In this document: positions 60,981 to 64,000 of the stretch, piece by piece | How positions within the stretch are numbered: position 1 is the first letter of the stretch | How the letters are laid out: each line of letters opens with the position of its first letter | Assembly (NCBI RefSeq): GCF_042649685.1 | Contig: NZ_JBHRZT010000020.1 | Location: 1 to 64,000 of the forward strand | DNA: 64,000 nt | Source of the DNA: Bacillus_BA songklensis | GTDB lineage: Bacteria > Bacillota > Bacilli > Bacillales > Bacillaceae_H | Direction: 5' to 3' | Program-made: the position numbers and the translations under genes | Notes under the pieces: generated by a model | What the model was told of the DNA's origin: nothing | Database searches by the model: none | What the model saw: only the letters and a program-made list of their open reading frames with translations

Positions 60981-62264
60981 CTAGATATTCAAATTTAGCA
61001 ATACTTCTTCAAAGGAAGCGGCAAAATTGGATTCACTTTGCTCTTCATCTTTTCTCTCATCTTCTTTTTGCTGCTTTTCCTGTTCGCGGGACCCGTCTTT
61101 AAGCAAGTGGTTTAAAGATTGATCGAGCGGCTGGATTTGCTGAATTTCGATTTTATCCACTTGAACATTTTGATGGATAAAGGCTTGTTTCAAAGAGGAT
61201 AATTGTGATTCCAACAGCTCCTTCGCTTGTTGGGTGGACGCAACGAACTTGGCGGTCATGCCATGTTCGTTCTTTAATAATTCAATGTGTACGGCACCCA
61301 AATGCTCCGGATATAGCTTTATCGTTAATTTTGTTTGTTGACTGTTTTGGGTAAGCACACTTCGTGATAAAATTTGCTGAAAATCTTTCGTTAGCTTTTC
61401 TGCCTCTTGACCTTTTTCTCCTTGACCCAGGTGCAGAACATACTGTTCGACTTTACTCATCGGTGCGCCAATCGAAGAAGCCTGCTGATTGTTAACCATA
61501 CTTGTTTCTTCTGTTTTTAGCGTTGTCTCATATGTATTCGTCAAGTTTTTCAAGTCCGGCGTCAGTTTCGAAAACAAAGGAGAAGACGACGGAGGCTTTG
61601 GTGTATCTTTTTGCACTCTCTCTTCCACGTTTTGAATAAGGTAGTCAAGCTCTGAAACACTAGGTAAGACGGATTGCTTGATGCTGCTTTCCATCAATTT
61701 GAACTGACGTCTAAACTGATCATCGACTTTCTCTAATCCATTCATCAATAGAAAGGTAGTTAAGAAAACCTTTTCCAAATCCGGATTTCCCGTCAATCCG
61801 GATATATCCTTGACGTTTTGCCATTGGTCCAACGGTATAAGTCCACTTGGCATCATCAATGATGAACGGTTTGTTATTTCCTTTATAGAACTAAGCATCT
61901 CTTTAATAGATTGATTGTTCCCTTTAGATACGGTCAGCTTTTCTACCCTGTCCGATAAAAAATCGAATAATGTGACAGCTTTATCATGTTCTTCTCCCTT
62001 ATCAGTTCCATTCACATCAACAGAATGATCGGGGATTTGCTCAAACATTAGTCCGTTTAACAGAAGAAGGAATTCGGCCTCTCTGCCTTCCATCTCTCCG
62101 GATTCATCCTGCTTCTGTACCGGTGTTAAAAATTCTTCCGATTGAACTTGCTCCAAAACAGAACCAAAACCATTTGGGTTCTTCATCGACGACAGGCCCT
62201 GACTAAAAGGATTATTCACCTTTGCGGCACCTGGTGCCAATACTTGCAATATCATTTCATTCAC
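60981..62264 (-). CDS. fliK: Flagellar hook-length control protein FliK
   Basis: FliK is the secreted ruler that sets hook length and triggers FlhB switching. 427 residues; the N-terminal two thirds are poorly conserved, while the C-terminal Flg_hook domain (about 305-390) has LTIKLYPEHLGAVHIELLKNEHGMTAKFVASTQQAKELLESQLSSLKQAF. A Lys/Glu/Gln-rich tail precedes the C-terminus. Confidence 0.93.
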   Translation of the reverse strand: MNEMILQVLAPGAAKVNNPFSQGLSSMKNPNGFGSVLEQVQSEEFLTPVQKQDESGEMEGREAEFLLLLNGLMFEQIPDHSVDVNGTDKGEEHDKAVTLFDFLSDRVEKLTVSKGNNQSIKEMLSSIKEITNRSSLMMPSGLIPLDQWQNVKDISGLTGNPDLEKVFLTTFLLMNGLEKVDDQFRRQFKLMESSIKQSVLPSVSELDYLIQNVEERVQKDTPKPPSSSPLFSKLTPDLKNLTNTYETTLKTEETSMVNNQQASSIGAPMSKVEQYVLHLGQGEKGQEAEKLTKDFQQILSRSVLTQNSQQTKLTIKLYPEHLGAVHIELLKNEHGMTAKFVASTQQAKELLESQLSSLKQAFIHQNVQVDKIEIQQIQPLDQSLNHLLKDGSREQEKQQKEDERKDEEQSESNFAASFEEVLLNLNI

Positions 62265-62277
62265 CCCCTTTCAGCTT

Positions 62278-62889
62278 CTACTCAACCTCTTCACTCACTT
62301 TCTCTGATAACAATACTGTATAGCGAGCCGCAACAGCCGGTTCCATTTTTTCTAGAATCGCTGTGCGTTGGTCCGTTTTGAGTTTCTCCAGCAGGAGGAC
62401 GGCTTTGTCTGCCTCTAGCTCCGAAAGGATAAGGGCCGCTTTTTTCGGCGTCATTTTCTCGTAAGTGTTGACCACTTCCTGCATTTTTATTTCTTGCTCT
62501 TGTTTATTTGCTTCTGCTTCCTTTAATTGCTCCTTTAGCTGCTGCACTTGAACTTGCAGTTGTTCAACCGCCATTTCTTTTTCATTTACAGTGTCCATCA
62601 AATTGTGCACTTTCTCATTTTTCTCCTGTAAGGCTTGTTCAAGCTGTTTGATTTCTTTTGATTTTTGAACTGCTTGCTCTTCTACATTTTTTTCTTCCTT
62701 ACTAGAAGCAACAAAAGGAATATGTCCGCTTGCCGTTTTTATTTTTTCTGTGATGTTGATGTCGGCCACCGTTAAAATCGTATATATTAGAGCAATAGAG
62801 AATAGAGTCGGGATGAAAATGACAAAGAGAAAAACTTGACCTTTACTATGCTGACGTTCTTCCTCTATTCGTTCAGTTGTTTTACTCAT
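62278..62889 (-). CDS. ylxF: YlxF, MotE-like coiled-coil membrane protein
   Basis: 203 residues: an N-terminal membrane helix (VFLFVIFIPTLFSIALIYTIL, about 19-39), a long coiled coil (about 70-145, heptads rich in Glu/Lys/Gln) and a MgtE_N/MotE-like C-terminal domain (MTPKKAALILSELEADKAVLLLEKLKTDQRTAILEKMEPAVAARY). MotE-type proteins act as flagellar chaperones for the stator in some bacteria; the exact role in Bacillus is not settled. Lies between fliJ and fliK as in B. subtilis. Confidence 0.9.
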   Translation of the reverse strand: MSKTTERIEEERQHSKGQVFLFVIFIPTLFSIALIYTILTVADINITEKIKTASGHIPFVASSKEEKNVEEQAVQKSKEIKQLEQALQEKNEKVHNLMDTVNEKEMAVEQLQVQVQQLKEQLKEAEANKQEQEIKMQEVVNTYEKMTPKKAALILSELEADKAVLLLEKLKTDQRTAILEKMEPAVAARYTVLLSEKVSEEVE

Positions 62890-62897
62890 GTTTCCAC

Positions 62898-63341
62898 CTA
62901 ATTCCCTCTAATCATATATTGCTGGATCGATACTTCATCCATCTGCCTTGACTCCATTTCGTTTTGCCACTCTCTATATCTTTGAAAATCTTTTACTTTC
63001 ATTTTTTCGAACTTCTTCACTTCCATGTTCTTGTCGCGAAGTTTCACTTCGGCCATCTGCATCCTCTGGCGGGTGGTCGTCACTTTCTGCTGGCACATGC
63101 TGATCATTTTCTCCAGGTTTTCAATAAATAACTGAAATTGTTTAATTTCCGTAATAGACAGGCCTTTTCCCATTTTTTCAGCATGTTGGTCGATTAGCTG
63201 TTCTTTTTGCTTTAAATATTCGTACAATTGTTGCCCCGCTTTTTCAAACTTTTGAACCGCTTCGTTATATTCGGCTGTTAAGCGATCTTTCTCATTTTCT
63301 TTTATCGACATAACCCGAGCAAATTTATATTGGTAACTCAT
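62898..63341 (-). CDS. fliJ: Flagellar export chaperone FliJ
   Basis: FliJ is a coiled-coil stalk in the export ATPase ring and links FliI to FlhA. 147 residues, almost all coiled coil, starting MSYQYKFARVMSIKENEKDRL and ending SIQQYMIRGN. ATG 63341 follows AAGGTGAG; the GTG three codons earlier overlaps the fliI stop. Same length as the B. subtilis protein I recall. Confidence 0.95.
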   Translation of the reverse strand: MSYQYKFARVMSIKENEKDRLTAEYNEAVQKFEKAGQQLYEYLKQKEQLIDQHAEKMGKGLSITEIKQFQLFIENLEKMISMCQQKVTTTRQRMQMAEVKLRDKNMEVKKFEKMKVKDFQRYREWQNEMESRQMDEVSIQQYMIRGN

Positions 63342-63346
63342 AAAAA

Positions 63347-64000
63347 TCACTCACCTTCCTGAACAAGACGGTGAAGTATTTCGATGCTTTCATGAAAGGA
63401 AATCTTCTGATCTGTCCCTTGTTTCAAAAACGAGATAATTTTAGGATAGTAGCGAATGGCTTCGTCTATCTCAAGCGATGATCCTCTTTTATAAGCCCCG
63501 ATGCTAATTAAGTCTTCCGAATTAATATAAGTCGATAATAAATCCCGCAATTTTTCAGCGGCCTGCCGATGTTCGGATGATACGATATTATTCATGACAC
63601 GGCTGACACTTTTTAAAACATTAATGGCAGGATATTGCCCTTTATTAGCCAGATTTCGATCAAGCACAATATGTCCGTCTACAATCCCCCGGACTGTGTC
63701 TGCAATCGGTTCGTTCATATCATCTCCGTCTACGAGCACTGTATAGAAAGCCGTAATAGAACCGTATTGATTTGTACCTGTTCTTTCCAACAATCGGGGT
63801 AAAATCGCAAACACGGAAGGTGTATACCCTTTTGTTGTCGGCGGTTCACCGATCGCAAGCCCTATTTCACGCTGGGCCATCGCTACGCGGGTTACCGAGT
63901 CCATCATAAACATCACATTTAACCCTTGATCCCGAAAATATTCAGCAATGGCTGTAGCCGTATAGGCCCCCTTAATCCTCATTAGGGCCGGCTGGTCAGA
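63347..64000 (-). CDS. fliI: Flagellar export ATPase FliI, N-terminus cut by window edge
   Basis: This is the C-terminal half of the hexameric export ATPase. The frame is open to the window edge and begins SDQPALMRIKGAYTATAIAEYFRDQGLNVMFMMDSVTRVAMAQREIGLAIGEPPTTKGYTPSVFAILPRLLERTG. It therefore includes the Walker B strand FMMDSVTRVAMAQREIGLAIGEPP and the adenine-side region, while the Walker A lies outside the window. About 218 residues are visible. The first gene transcribed here. Confidence 0.96.
   Translation of the reverse strand, partial: SDQPALMRIKGAYTATAIAEYFRDQGLNVMFMMDSVTRVAMAQREIGLAIGEPPTTKGYTPSVFAILPRLLERTGTNQYGSITAFYTVLVDGDDMNEPIADTVRGIVDGHIVLDRNLANKGQYPAINVLKSVSRVMNNIVSSEHRQAAEKLRDLLSTYINSEDLISIGAYKRGSSLEIDEAIRYYPKIISFLKQGTDQKISFHESIEILHRLVQEGE

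Noticed and set aside
1..64000. A defence island, prophage, secondary-metabolite cluster or CRISPR array
   Set aside because: All genes are on one strand in an order typical of Bacillus core chromosome; no integrase, transposase, direct-repeat array or tRNA-flanked island was seen.

Overview
The window is a gene-dense stretch of a low-GC Firmicutes chromosome. It looks like an endospore-forming, flagellated member of the Bacillaceae. The evidence is the sporulation genes (spoIIIE, spoVFA/spoVFB, ymxH, ylxY), a complete fla/che operon of the Bacillus type (FliY, CheC, CheD, SwrB, FlbD/SwrD, SigD), a Gram-positive PolC, and a gene order that I recall as collinear with the dnaA-distal fla/che to spoIIIE region of Bacillus subtilis. 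All 63 genes I call are on the minus strand, so transcription runs from coordinate 64000 towards 1. No rRNA, tRNA, CRISPR array, prophage or intact insertion sequence was seen. Family names come from recognising the translated proteins; no database search was run.

Layout in the direction of transcription. (1) 64000-41666, fla/che operon: fliI (cut by the window edge), fliJ, ylxF, fliK, flgD, a small flagellar-operon gene, flgE, flbD, fliL, fliM, fliY, cheY, fliZ, fliP, fliQ, fliR, flhB, flhA, flhF, flhG, cheB, cheA, cheW, cheC, cheD, sigD, swrB. It encodes the flagellar type III export gate and ATPase, rod/hook assembly, the switch, the chemotaxis phosphorelay and the late flagellar sigma factor. 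(2) 41514-38435: rpsB, tsf, pyrH, frr (translation and UMP kinase). (3) 38148-32005: uppS, cdsA, dxr, rasP, proS (isoprenoid carrier, phospholipid, intramembrane protease, prolyl-tRNA synthetase). (4) polC. (5) 27371-19756: rimP, nusA, ylxR, ylxQ, infB, ylxP, rbfA, truB, ribF, rpsO (transcription, ribosome and RNA maturation), then pnpA. (6) 17304-14664: ylxY, mlpA, ymxH. (7) 14399-9482: spoVFA, spoVFB, asd, dapG, dapA, which together make dihydrodipicolinate and convert it to spore dipicolinate or to lysine/diaminopimelate. (8) 9212-3643: rnjB, tepA, ylzJ, spoIIIE. (9) 3273-1: GntR regulator ymfC and the start of a BMP-type nucleoside ABC transporter (nupN, nupO).

Most transcription units are separated by clear minus-strand intrinsic terminators. 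Strong sigma-A promoters are readable before rpsO, rimP, rnjB, rpsB and inside the fla/che operon before sigD, and a sigma-K-like promoter precedes spoVFA.

This is conserved core chromosome and I found no novel multi-gene system. The observations most worth following are regulatory. An 18-bp perfect palindrome fills the spacer of an extended -10 promoter in front of sigD. A hairpin separates a consensus ribosome-binding site from the flbD start. The rimP-nusA leader carries two hairpins and looks like an attenuator. Structured spacers lie between flhB and flhA, between uppS and cdsA, and between frr and uppS. The RNase J at the rnjB locus keeps metal-binding residues that I recall being lost from the B. 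subtilis J2 protein.
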